A stretch of 64,000 nucleotides of DNA. It comes from Rotaria sp. Silwood1. Taxonomy: Eukaryota > Rotifera > Eurotatoria > Philodinida > Philodinidae. The number at the start of each line of letters is the position of its first letter. Position 1 is the first letter of the stretch. The notes below the pieces were generated by a model. The model had not been told where the DNA came from. It did not search any database and was given only the letters and a program-made list of their open reading frames with translations. The position numbers were made by a program, and so were the translations under genes. The stretch lies in the NCBI GenBank assembly GCA_905250075.1, contig CAJNOP010000028.1, positions 1,778,244 to 1,842,243 of the forward strand, read 5' to 3'. Shown one piece after another: positions 1 through 13,800 of the stretch.

Positions 1-2210
1 TAATTCTTTTGACCAATGGTCAAACAGTAGAATATAAAGAAGATAGCGAAGAAAACATTTTCTATTTTTCTTATCTTTTTCTTTTATCATAACAACAACA
101 GCAACAGTAACAGTATTATAGCGCTTCTTTATCTTAGTTCCAAAGCACGCGCGTTTTCTTTCGTTCATTCGCCCTCAAGTCAATGTGCGTGTCTTCGTTC
201 AATTTTCTAGTCGTACCCAAGCCTAAGTTTTTCTTTTTTTCTGTGTCACATCAGTTCTGTCTCTTTTTTTCTGTACTGTCTTTGTGGGTAATTGGTCCCA
301 GCCCTCCCTGTTTTTTTTACTGCTGTGCACAGAACACACGCTTGATTCTCTCTGTCTCTCTTCCTCTCTGTGTTTCCCTATTCTCCCCTATCTATTCATT
401 CAATAACATTAACTGAAAGAATGCCGTATCCTGCTGTTCGTTGTGTCAAATGCATGATGCTAATAGATGAAGGAACCAGTCTGCTGACTCGGTCTCTCTT
501 TTTTCTTTCATGCATGCACATCAGCTTCGACTCATCACTATTTGATTAAATCGGAACAAGCCAAGAGCTTGTTGACGCAACACTTGACATACGTTTATAT
601 GAGCACATTTAGGTATAGATAATAAAATCATGAGATCATGAATACTATTCTAGAAAACGTACATCATCTATCTACTTGTCAAATGAATGAGAACTAGCAT
701 GGTTGAAAGAACCAATGATCTACACAATAAAAACAACAAGTGATTTTTCATGTAACACGCATATTAACGATCATTACAAATCCATACACATATCATTAAA
801 TAAAGATAAATACAAATAATGTTGAATGTCAAAATATGATTCTTGTTGTATTAAAAAAAAACAAAAAAAAATTACTATATGACAGATTTGTAAATAAATT
901 GTTAATTTGATATTGTGGTTTGAAAAACTATGATGCTTACATATTATTAAGTGAGTCAAGTGAGAAAAAAATCATGCTAATAGAAATATGAGAATAACGT
1001 TTTTGAATACTTAAAAAAATAAAATAATGCATAATTAGAAAATTATTGTAGCATACACTAAATAATTTGTTTAAAAATATCATTTTAGTAAAATATGAGA
1101 CATAAAAGAAATTTTCAGCAAAAAAAAAAAAAGAAACCCAATAACTTCGGAAGAATAATATCATTATGTAAATAATAGTATTTATTGATTTAAAAGTCTA
1201 CAATTAAGAGCATAAAAGAAAACACAAACGTGATTTTAAATTTGCAAAAAGCAACATTTGTTTTTTCTTCTTACTTTTTTTTATTATTATAAATAATAAT
1301 TTCATACATCAACATACTACTTTTCATATCTCTTAGTCGTTTCAAATATTCATTGTTCGTCGCCTGCTGTTTCCTTTCTTGTTGTTCTGTTTAGACCCGA
1401 TCGATGTCATTTGTGTTTCCGTCCGGGAAAGCATACTTGCATGCGTGTGTTGGAGACTTGACAATGCTCTCCTTCTCTCTAACTTTGCTGTTTTAGTGAA
1501 AGCGGCTCTCATTTAGTTGTGTCTTTTCATGTCTTTTGCTTTTTTTTTTTTGAGAAATGACTATCATTTCCTGTCGTTCTCGTCGAAAAAGCAATAAAAA
1601 AATCGAGTCCTATCTAATCATTCTAACATAAATATATAAATATCAAAAATATCTATTCACTTTTTTTTTCTATCTTTTTTGTTATGGTTTCCTTGTTTTA
1701 TATATATATATGACGACAGCAAGAAAAAAACGAAATTTTTTGAGCAAAGCATAGGGAAGATCCGCTCAGATGATAGTGCGCACACACACAAAAAACAGAA
1801 AATCTAACGAAAACCAAAAGGCACACATAAAGTTTATGGAATGAATGAATGCATCAATCATGGAAAATAAATAACACAATACAAACATACACATCATACG
1901 TTCAGATGACTAGGTTAATGAAGACGACAACAATAATCATAATAGTAACAACAAAAAAAAAAAGGTGAAATGTTTATCTGTGTGTGTCTAAAAGTTCAAC
2001 ACACACAAACAAAAGAAAGAAAACGCGAACAACGCACATAAATACGACTGCTCATCGCCAAATAGAGAAAAAAAAACGAACAACAACAAAAAAGAAAAAA
2101 AAAGTAAAAAAAAAAAAAAAGAGAGAAGTAATAAACGTGACTTGATACAACAAACACAGAGAAAATGATCTGACATACGGTTAAAGTAAAAAAAAAGAAA
2201 ACAAGAAATA
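1..2210. other. Non-coding region, probably 3' flank of the FLYWCH gene
   Basis: I see no convincing gene here. The stretch is A/T-rich with many homopolymer runs. The part from about 180 to 420 is pyrimidine-rich (long T/C runs, CTCTCT) and contains an open frame whose product is simply Phe/Ser/Leu-rich, which is what random T/C-rich DNA encodes. The part nearest 2210 lies just downstream of the FLYWCH stop codon and probably contains its 3' UTR. A CA-repeat of four units lies near 1782. Confidence 0.5.
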
Positions 2211-3753
2211 TCACATAAGTTGTTGTTGTTGTTGTTGTTGTTGAAGACTAGATAGCACTAATGCATATGCATGCATAAGCATAAAATGTGGATTATCGGC
2301 AAACGTTGAAGAATATTTAACAAAATAATTTTGTGCCAATAAAAGATTATATGGATTGGAAAGAAATTTAGCAATCAATTGTTGAGATTCAAGTGCAGCA
2401 GCAACAGCCATTTGAGCATTATTAGTATTATTTTTGTTATCTTCCGTCAATGGTGTTGTTGTTGTTGTTGATGATGATGAATATTTTCGTCGTTTTTCAC
2501 CATTATGACTTTCAGATGATACATAAGAACAAGATGAAGAACAACAAGATGATGGACTTGGTGTTGGTAAACAATCAACATTTATTGTTAATGGACGTTT
2601 TTTTGGTGGTAATGTATTCCATCCATTATTATTTGTTGTTAAATTAACTGATGATAATTTACAATCAGTATTATATTCTGTTTTAATTAATTTTAATGTT
2701 TGATTACGTTGACCACGTTGTCGATGACGATATAATGTTGATTTAACTGATGAAAATGATGGTAAATGTGTACGTATTTCAGGTGAATGTTCATCAACAG
2801 ATCGTGCTAATTCTTCATCATATATTCTTGGTATTGTAACTGTATCTTCAGCTGCACGTTTTTTTAAACGTGATAAAAATTCTTGTTGAGGATCAACACG
2901 TAATGTACGTCCATGTAAATGATCATCATTACGACGTACAACTCGTTCACCAAATGTACGTACACTTGCACTACATAATTCACTATAGACAAAAAGAAGA
3001 AAAACAAAAAAAATCAATAAAAATATTAAAACAATAAAACTTATCTAGAAACTTACTGTGTACATGTCCATGACATTGAACCATCGAGATTATCACGTCG
3101 ATGTTTATATCTATGACCATCAAGTAATATACATGGTTTACCTTTTTGTGTTGTTTTAAGAACAAATGTTGGTGCTAATGTTGTATTTGAATTTTCATTT
3201 TTTAATATTGTTCCTTCAGTTTTAATATTTGAATGATCTGTTTTATTAATTGATGTTTCAAATTCTTGTTTTATTGATAAATCATTAATAATCGGTTTTT
3301 GACTCGATGCTAATTCAGCAAGAACATCAAGCCTAAAAAACAAAACAAAATAAAACAATAAATTTAATTATTAAATTTAAAATATTTCTCTTTTTTTCTC
3401 TCACTTATTCATTCTAATCTTAATATATATAGTATGTATATGTATATAGTATGTATGTAAAATAAAAGAAAAAAAAACTAAGAATGGTCTTTTCTTTTAT
3501 GCGGCACGTCTATATATGTTCTTCGAGAACAAAACAATTTATACACCGTATAGTGCATTTATACAATGTATCATCCATGTGCGTTCCGAAAACAACAATA
3601 ACATATATATATATCTATAGATATATACATATATGTGTAAATCTTTAGAGAGAAGATATAAAAACAGAATATCAAGGGATTAAAATTGGGTAAAAATACA
3701 TACTTGCTTAAATAGTTTGGATTTAAATTTTCATTTGTTTGTTCTTCTATCAT
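2211..3753 (-). CDS. FLYWCH-type zinc finger protein with poly-Gln C terminus
   Basis: Three exons (3753-3704, 3332-3057, 2982-2211) join in phase to give 365 residues. The FLYWCH zinc finger spans roughly residues 79-129: a Phe/Leu/Tyr-spaced strand region, then W-T-C, a Cys five residues on, and an H-x-H pair; the finger is split by the second intron. After it comes the Arg/Lys-rich helical region (HGRTLR to LYRHRQR) that usually follows FLYWCH in metazoan FLYWCH and MULE-transposase proteins. The rest is Ser/Thr/Asn-rich, ends in eight Gln encoded by a (GTT)n tract at 2221-2244, and has no transposase catalytic domain. A FLYWCH domain binds DNA, so a nuclear DNA-binding role is inferred. 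The start at 3753 is chosen because a splice-acceptor-like CTAG lies 20 nt upstream; a further coding exon upstream cannot be excluded. Confidence 0.8.
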
Positions 3754-4861
3754 GATGTTCACCAGGACAAATCTAGAATAAAAGAATCAATGTACAAAAT
3801 GTGTGTCTGCTATATCATTAAACAGAGTGTCTACTTCCTTTTCTTTCTCTCTCCCCTTCTCCCTCTTTTTTTTTCTCTGTATTCCCATTACTGCGTTACG
3901 TATGCTTGGACAAATGCATTCGTTCTTCTCGTATTTTTTTTCCTCTCGTCGTTGTCGTCTGTAACAACAGGGAAAACACGGCGGCAGATGGTCAGCACGC
4001 GTTCGCCTCTGTCCATTCATTCAAGAGAGGTGGCACACATGCACGCTCAGTGCACATTGAAAGGACAAAGGGAACAAAAAAAAAAGAGAGAGACGTTAAT
4101 TTCAGATACACATATATATATAAAAAAATGATGAGAAACTTGCACAGACGGAAAACGGCAGCACACATTAAATGCCCGGACGTTGACCTTCGTCGTCTAT
4201 AGGAAAAATGCGACGCGTGTCTCATCTTGACGTGTGTTCTGTGTTGTTCCGAGTGAACCTTCTGCTGACCATAAATTAAAAAATAATTTCACTTATACTC
4301 AGACGATGAAAAAAAAGAAGAAGAAGACAATAGGAAACGTGCATTGACTGCTGTTTCTTTCTTCTATATTTTTCGCGCTTTGAACAAAATGATGTATGAG
4401 ACATTTGTTCACCTGCTAGTGAAATTGAAACAAAATACTTACCGATATTGATGTGATCATTCTTTTTTGTTCTTTTTTTTTGAACATACAATACCAATAG
4501 ATCATTTTTAAAAGAAAACAACCTTTATTGACAGATTTCGTTATCAAAATATGAGACAAACTTTCAAGTGAATATATATGTTTCATTCCCACACTTCAAT
4601 ATTAACATATGTTCAAGGAAAAAATCACATGTCAACTAATTAATATGAATATAATCATATCATTGTTGTCGTTTATTTATTATTGCAGTTATTTTGTTAA
4701 CAACAATATTTTATTTTGATATTTTATAAGGACAATTAAAGAAGAGAAATTAGTCATTTTGACAAGCAAAAAAAAAATAAACATCAAAGGAATAACTAGA
4801 AGGCCATTAAGATTAAATAGAATGTATTGAAAAATAAAAATAATTGTTTTCTTAAAGTTTT
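3754..4861. other. Intergenic region between FLYWCH and ABCA genes
   Basis: Upstream of the FLYWCH start and downstream of the ABCA stop. It contains a more G/C-rich patch at about 3890-4260 with overlapping open frames on both strands, none resembling a protein family. This patch is a plausible promoter/5' leader for the FLYWCH gene. The segment 4520-4861 is probably ABCA 3' UTR and flank. No RNA gene was recognised. Confidence 0.4.
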
Positions 4862-7800
4862 TTAACAACACTTAAAGCAGGATTTAGTAAATTTTTGACT
4901 CCAGGAGTTCTCTTGACGCATACGATGTCTTAATTCATCGGGATCAAGTTGACTGCGTGCAAAATTCAAAAATACTTGTTCTAATGTAGTTTGACTAACT
5001 GTATAATTTTCAATTGAATATTTTTGTTTACATGATTCAATAATACGAAAAAGTTGAGCTAATGATATATTAGCTTCATTGATATGAATATGTACAAAAC
5101 CTTCATAAGCTTCTTTTAATTGACTATTTGGAAATGAATTTTCAATAACTGAATAAAATCCATTGACAAGAGTTTCATTAAATACATTTAATTTAGCCAT
5201 AAGAGTATAACCTAAACAAATAAATAAAAAGAAAAATCACACTATAAATATTCAACAATACATAGTATTTGATATATAGTGACTCATTTAGTTATTCAAC
5301 TAGATTTCTTTTCAATTTTTTTTCCATGATCGTCGACGCTAATAAAAATTCAAATAATGATCTGTGCAAAGAATTTTATTGTTAACAAGAGTTTTCAACG
5401 ATGAAAAGAGAAGAATACCTGTCTTCTGGCTACCTTGAGGTATGTGATACTACCTAGTTGCAGATTCAATAGTCTTATATCTTCCCGAAAATTAGTACTA
5501 GCTTAAGCTTCCCATACATAGTGGCTCATTATATATTAGCCACGAGAGCAGGTGTGCACTATAACTTAGTTAGCATACTCATGAGAGGGTGACCCAAGAC
5601 AAATACCCGTTGGTAACTTGTCTAGGACCATTTCATGACTATAGTATCAAGGTCTGAACTCTATACCTATTAGATACATGCCGAATAATGTAACTGCTCA
5701 TTCATGATGGCTTCGAAGATGAAAATGATTACAAGTTTTCCAAAACTAGGATTTCTGAAAAACTGAAATTCAAGTTTTTCATCTTCTGGAATTATGTTTG
5801 AATAATGCAGAATGGTAAATCAAACAATTTCTACATGATGAAATGTCTCCCAACTATCTACGATGTTTTCCAATCAAGATACATCAATCTTACAGAAAAC
5901 ACAAAAATGATATTTCTATACAAAATAGCAGAAAAACGATTGTAGTGCCTTGTGTAAAGTTGACATATTCCAATCAAAAAAACGTCATACAGACTTGGGA
6001 GATGCTTCATTTTGTAGATAATTATTTGCTGTAGCATTATGGATAATGCAAATATGATATCCAGTAGATGAAAAACTTGAATTTTGGTTTTTCAGAGATC
6101 TGACGTTCGAAAAACTAGCGATTATTTTCATCTTCACAAATTCTTGTTAGAAATGCAATTCTTTATAAAAATAACTATTTAGATGCTCATCACTGCTGAC
6201 AATTGTCAAAAAAAAACAGAAAACATTTGAAAATCAACCTAGTCGAATAATTTTGAGTCCTACTCTGTCTTTTATTTTTTCTATACCTGCTCCAAATTTT
6301 GATTTTAAATGTTGAATACTTCCAAGACATTTAAATTTTCCATTAACCATAATTGCTAAACGTGTACATAATGCTTCACATTCTTCCATTGAATGACTTG
6401 TTAATATAATTGGTTTACCATGATCACGAAATTGTGCAATAGCATTCCAAAAATGTCTTCGTGCTTTTGGATCCATACCAGTTGTTGGTTCATCAAGAAA
6501 TACAATTGATGGATCACCAATAAGTGCAACTGCAGCTGATAATTTACGTTTATTTCCTCCACTATAAGCATAAACTGGTTTATGAGCATGTTTTTTTAAA
6601 TTCATTAATTCAATTAATAATGAAACTATTTGAGGAATCAAATATTCTTTTACACCACGTAAACGAGCAAACATATAAAGTGTTTCTTCACCAGTTAATA
6701 AGTCAATTAAAGCATCAAATTGTGGACAATAACCCATTCGACGTTGTGCTTTTCTTAATCCTCCACTTAAATCTATGGAATCAAGTATTATTGAACCGTG
6801 ATCAACTGTTTCATCACCAGTTATCATTTTAAATGTTGTTGTTTTACCACTAAAATTTTTATGAAAATTATTCTTTTTTTTTTAAAACTTTAATTTTTTT
6901 AATATTTAATTCATGAGAAAGAAAAAAAAAACTCAGCTTTCACATATCGATTAATAATGAGTATATTCGATTTCAATAGAAACACTTAAGGAAACGATAT
7001 TCTTTCAAATGAAAGTAATTAAGAAATAATATCGCGTATGTTTAGAAGTATGATACTACTTAGAATGAAATGTCTGATCTATATATAGTAGTCATATTAT
7101 TACTTATACATTGACGACTTTGATCAAAGTCGATTTCTCTAATGATATAAAGCTCAAGATCAAAGTATTTTTTTTCTTACATCGATAGTCCTGTCAGGTT
7201 CAATTTGTTCGAATCCGAACTCTATTCTTAATTCTCTCAATGAAATTTTGTAATAAAAATCAGACAGTTGCTTCGAAGATATAATATGCATTTCTTCGAT
7301 TATTTCTATTTAGTGATTAGCACATCCTACACATTCTCTAGACAATATTGATATGATCTTATTAGAATCAACCTATCATTGGCTTTTACTCTTAGCCTAC
7401 AGTCAATCGAATTGAATATTTTCTTTTCGGTCGGAACTTAAATCGATTTACATTATTCACTACCTAACCGATCACTTAGGACTTAAACTTGTAAAGCAAA
7501 TATATAATTGTTCACAGAAGTGTTAAAGAAAAGAAAAAAAAAGACCATTTATGACACATTGTCAAATCAAATTGACATATGTTTATAAGGCAATGTACAT
7601 AATATAAGAGTTAAAAAGCTTTTCTTCTTTAATTAGACTTACGCTCCATTGACACCTAACAATCCAAAACATTCTCTTTGTTTTACTCCCAATGATAATT
7701 GATCAACAGCACGAAATGTTCCATTATAAAATTTAGTTACTCGATTTAATACAAGTACATCAGTTTGCATTAATTCATTATAAGATGTTGTTTGAATACG

Positions 7801-10800
7801 TTCAATTTCATCTTTAACATCATTATCTTCGTGTAAATTTGAAATTTGTGTATCATACGATATTGGAATTACAGATGAAGACATACGATTTGGTGTATTT
7901 CCTCTATTATTATTATTGTTTTCAATATTAGCGTAATCTCTTTTATGATGTCGAGATTTTGGATATATAAAATACCACAATTTTGGTAATGTTCGATATG
8001 TAATAAGAAGAAGAATTGTAAGTAAAACAAATGATTGAATACCCATAAATGTTAAAAAACGACCAAGACCTGGTTTCTCCCAACTTAAATAATTAGTTGT
8101 CCAAGCAACACACTCTGAACCACAGTTTTCTTCAGAAGAAGAAGAAAAAAAAAACCAAGCATTAAAATTGAATAAATTAGCAAAAAAACAACAAATCTTA
8201 CTTTTACAACATGGATTTGGCATCTTATCACATAAATGAACAATTGGTTGACATAGTCCATTTAGAACATAATTTTGATACATAACATTAAGTGCTTGAC
8301 CAAGACAAAAATTTGGAAATAAAATAAGAAATATCCATTCAAGAATATCAGCTACATTAACTAAATCAAGTTGTGGAATAGAAAGAATAACAACTGCAAG
8401 AAGTGTTGCTTGACCTATGATTAAAATTAAAAATTTCATTTTCCAAAAAGAAAAAAAAAAGAAAACAAAAGAATATATATTTTTTTTTTATTACTTGTTA
8501 TTATATTAATAATTGTCATCCAAGCAAAACCACTAGCAGGAATTTGAAAAATAAATGAAAGTAAATAAGTCATTGGAATATGTGAAAAACCATATAAAAG
8601 AAATAATGATATTGTATATCCCAAACGACTATCATTTAAAAAAGCTGCAAGATCATCTTTAAGTGTAGCTGTATGATAGAAAATAGTCCAAACCAAAAGT
8701 ATACATATACTACCAAGAATATAAAAAACTAAATCCCAAATAAAAGTACTTAACCAAAAATTAATTCCACTAGCTCCACTTAAAAATTGTAAATGTTTTG
8801 CTTTAGAAATTCGTTCTTTAATTAAAAATACAGCAAATGATGCCATCATAAAACCAAAACCAAATACAATACTTGATGCCATACGAAAACCAAAAAATTG
8901 TTGTGATTGAAAATCAGTTATAGTTTCTATAAGTGAACGTGGAAACTAAAAACAAATAAATTTTCTTATTTATTGTTTGTTTTTTGAAACACAATCTAAC
9001 AAGAATCTTGATGTATATAGGAGTCTAAATTTGAACCCCCCATCCTTCCTCACAGACCGTGACTAAAAATTATAATATAAATATTCTACGATTTTAAGCG
9101 AATTATCTTATCTTCTAAAGCACTCAGTGACGTATTCAGCTATCGACTGATTGCCTACGGCTTGAAAAGTTACTACCAATGGGCGTCTTCTGATAATGAC
9201 GACAGTCACCCACAAATCAAATGCTCTCAGCTATGCAAATGAAATCATCCATCAGAGCATAATTCAAGAGATACGATCTAAAAAAGTATTAGCCATCGAT
9301 TAAATAACTCAAGAGACGACTGTTAAAGAATTTTTTTAGATGGGATATAAAATAACTCTGGAAAAGTTTTCTTTAGATCGGAACTTAAAAAAGCTTAAGT
9401 CATGAGAATCGGCCCGATACTGAAAAAACTTGATTCCGCATATTTGTAATTGTGACAAACGCTAGGCAAAGATAATTACAGATCGTGACAAACATCAAAT
9501 AGAGACCAATACACAACGTCTATGAATAACATCTCGTGATAGTATAATGAACTACTTCCTTATTATATTTCGGAAGGATTAAGTAAAAGATTGATAAAGA
9601 AATGTATTTCAAAATAAATCGAATAAAATAATCTTTCTGTAATTAGCACGAGCATCTATATCGTGTTTTACATTTTACTTCTGTAGACATTATCTTAATA
9701 GTTTTTTTTTAAATTTATTTACCGGATGATTAATAACATGAAGTGTTCGATTCATTGTTGATGTTGATGAATATTGTTTTAATAATGAATTTGTTAAATA
9801 ATTTAAAGTTAATGGTGGTATATGATATGGTTGATTATTGAATAATCCAGTTATATTTAATAATTCATTTGATTCATCTACTTCAACATTTGTTCCAATT
9901 AAATATTGATCAGATAATTCAAGTAAACTTCGTTCACCTATACAAGATAAATATGATATAATATTTGTTGATGTTCCATTTTGACATGGTCGTGTATTAT
10001 TTTTTGTTAAATCTATTAATGTTACTTTTTTAGTTGATTCTTCAAGAGCACGTTCATATGAACGAATAAAATCAATTGCTAATGTTTGATTTTGATCATA
10101 TGTATAAGGTACATGCGTTTTTTGATATCGATCTAATGACATCAATAATGATGGACTATCTTCTGGTTTAGGTATTTGTTGTTCTATTATTAATGATATA
10201 ACAACAAATAGAACAGGTAAAACAGCAGCAAATAAAACAAGATAATTTCTCATTGAATTAAGAATACGTTTAAGTAATAAAGCATAAAATTGTTGAATTA
10301 ATAAAATAATGCCAGTATTTTTGATTATTTCAACATCGAAAACACCTAGAAAATATGATATAGAAATTTAATAATAGAATTATAAATTAAACTAATTTAA
10401 TTATCAGAAGAAGGAAAAGAGAAATGATTGATTTTGTGTTTTTTTTTCAAGCAAAATACCGAAAGCTCTTTTCTTTTTTTTTACTTAATTTCCTATTTGA
10501 AGAATTAATTTTCGTTATTGCTATACTTTGAGGTATATCATCATGTGGTGAACATAATTGTTCAGATTCAATTTCTCCATCATGATTCTCAAAAGCATTA
10601 TTGTTTAAATTATAATTAGTTGTTGTTTTAATTTCATCTGGTTCGTCTTCTTCAACACTAAATAAAATATTTTATATATTAAAATTCATAAATACGAATG
10701 AGGTTTGTTTTTTTCTTCATACATTTTCATAAAAACTTCTTCAATTGATGTTTCTGATAATCCAATACTAAAAATTTCTAACTGATCTTTATGTTGTTCT

Positions 10801-13800
10801 AAATCTTCAAATAAAGCAGGAAATTTAGCTGATGAACGATGTGGTAATAATATTTTGCATTCAGCACTTATTGCTGATTCTAATCTAGCTTCTTCAATAT
10901 ATTTCTGTACTACTTGAAAGATTTGATTTGCATCAGCATTTGTATTTTTAGATATAATTAAATGATAACCAATACCTGAAAAAAAACATAAAAGCATTTA
11001 TTCAAATTATTTATGTCATCAATCAAACAACAAATGTAATGAAGAACGATCTTCAACTGACAAAATACTGATCGAACTGACTTTTTTTCGTTAATAAATA
11101 GATCAGTATCATTAGTAAAAGACTGATGGAGACATCTCTACTGATTGAAAACCGATATAAAGTTGTGTTCCTATATACATCGAATGGTTCTTAGTAAACT
11201 CTAAAAGTTTTGGCTATAGTTTTATAGAAAACTAGTTTTCCAGAACAATACAAATTTTACAAAAATTTGTTTTAATCTATTCAAACAATAGAGCATATTA
11301 AGTTGTCAATAATCTTTTCTATTTTTCTAAGATGAATTTTAAGTAAAATAACATTATCTTGACGATTTTTAAATTCAATTGTTAGTATGTATCTGCAATA
11401 TGAACTACAATAGATATATGTTCTGTAAAGAAAAATGATTTGAAACAGAAAAACATAACGTTTTCTAGACAATCCAATATGTTCTATAATCAATGGTCAT
11501 ATTTAGAATTAACATTGTCACTCACATACAATCAACTAACTTTCAGCGAGAAAGTGATTGATCAGTTGAAAAATGTTTTCTCGTAAAATAAATCCTTTCG
11601 TCACGAGATAAAGTACGTTTATCGTTCATAAGTAGGTTAGTCAAATCTAGTTATTTTTAGAAATTCAATATTTATCTCATGAAGGTCGAAAAACTATTGA
11701 ACATATAGAAAAGCAAAAAGTTTTAGGATTGAACTTCAATGATTTAATGTTTTCTTCAATATTTTTGCTTATATGCTAAGAACTCACCGAAGTAGCTATA
11801 TTTTTGCAAATGAGATCCAAGAATCCTTATTGTTTTAGATTTTAACTAGTCTAACTGAAGCTTACTTCTGTGACAAATATACAATGCAATTCGTGTTTAT
11901 CAGTTGAGAACCTTCCTACTGAATTATGTATATTGAATCATAAAATTTCTTTTCGTTCATATCGAGTAGAGTCTATTGAGTCCAAAACAGTTTCGAATTT
12001 GATTTCAAAATCGACTGAACGAATGTAAATGTTGAAATGCATAAATAGAAAGGTGAATGTAAACGTTTATATCTTGATTCTCGCTGAGAATTTTGAAGAT
12101 TTTACTCGTTCATATTTCTCATCAAGCTAGTTTTTCTTTAAAAAATCTTTAGAAGATTTCTAAAAATCAGGGAAAAAGCAAATGCATTCTCTGATTAACA
12201 ATCTGAGCACGTATATATATTATACCGTATGTTGTTTTTAAGAAAAATGGTGAACCAAAACAACGAATACGACCTTCACCCATAATTGCAATCTAAATAT
12301 AAATTGATGAAATCATATATGTCAATAGGATTACAAAAGCAAAATTCTACATACTCGATCACCTAAAACATCAGCTTCATCCATAAAATGAGTAGTAAAT
12401 AGAATTGTTCGATCCAAACGAAAACGTTGAAGCATTTCCCAAGTTGACCGACGAGCTGCTGGATCCATTCCTATTATTAATAAAAGAAAAAACAAACTTT
12501 TCGAAAAAAAATCATAGAAATTCAATTAGGATTCTTACCACTAGTTGGTTCATCCAAAATAACAACTTTCGAATTTGCAATTAATGCAATGCCAACACTT
12601 AATTTACGTTTCATTCCTAAAAATAACAGAACCGCTCAGCTTTTATTCGATACGAAAAAAAAAAAACAGAAAATCATTTTGCGACGAATGTCTTACCACC
12701 AGATAATGAACTTGATACTACATCCAATTTATCACTTAACATTAAATCATTAACCATTCTTGTTATTTCATTATCAATATCATTTGGTGGATGTCCTTTA
12801 AGCTAAATTAATAAAAACAAAAAACAAAAAAAGAATTTCCATTCACAGATTTTATTTCATATCTACTTACGACGGAAAATAATCTAAGATGTTCTCGTAC
12901 AGTAAGATAATCAAAAAGAATATTATATTGTGGACATAAACCAAGAATATCTCGTACACTATCAATCGATGTTGATATATCAAAACCATTAACAATTATT
13001 TGACCACTTGTCGGCGGTATTAAACCTTTAAATAATATAATTAATTAAATTTCTACTTTTCTTTATTTTTGTGCAAACAAAATCAATTTACCAGTAATCA
13101 TAGAAATCGTTGTACTCTTTCCTAGAAAAAAAAAATTAAATAATTGTTCTTTTACAAGTTTATCAGATAAAATCGATTGAATATTTACCAGCTCCATTAT
13201 GTCCAAGTAATGCTGTTAATTGACCACTATAAATATTCATACTAAGATTACTTACAGCATGAACAGATGGACGACTTTTGAAAAGAAATGAATAAGTCTA
13301 CAAACGAAGAAAACACAATGAATTAATCAAAAATATTTTTTGTTGTTGTTAAATTTTTAACCTTAGAAACATTGATAAGTCGAACACCTAATTCTTTATC
13401 ATTAGGTTCATGTTCAAATGCAGCGGAACTTGTTGAATCTCTTCTATTTGTTCCATTGATTGCTTCATTAGTTTGATCAACTCTTGCTTTGGCAGAACCT
13501 CGCCAATAGCTCAATTTAAATGGATAAAGAATACCTCTAGAATTAATCTATGGTTTATACATTATTTCATTGTGTTTTATTTATACTTTGGAATTCCATA
13601 TTGTCCAGGCCAAATATTTTCAATATATAAAGCAAGAAGTAGATAGATAACAGCATCAACATATAGCATTATAACTATATCAGCCATAGTAACATTATCA
13701 TCCACAGATACAGCTTCATTAAACATTGACCACTGTAGACCAGTACCTAAATGAATAATAAATTTTTTCTAAAAAAATTCATTCTATTGAAAATACCTTT

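Noticed and set aside
183..416. 77-codon plus-strand open frame
   Set aside because: Composition is Phe/Ser/Leu only, from pyrimidine-rich DNA; no domain, no splice context.
7205..7230. tRNA-like B box (TTCGAATCC)
   Set aside because: No matching A box or cloverleaf stems around it; no tRNA gene could be folded here.
9120..9265. Possible fifth copy of repeat family A in ABCA intron 21
   Set aside because: Only a few short matches (AGTTACTACCAATGGGC, GTCACCC); too weak to support by eye.
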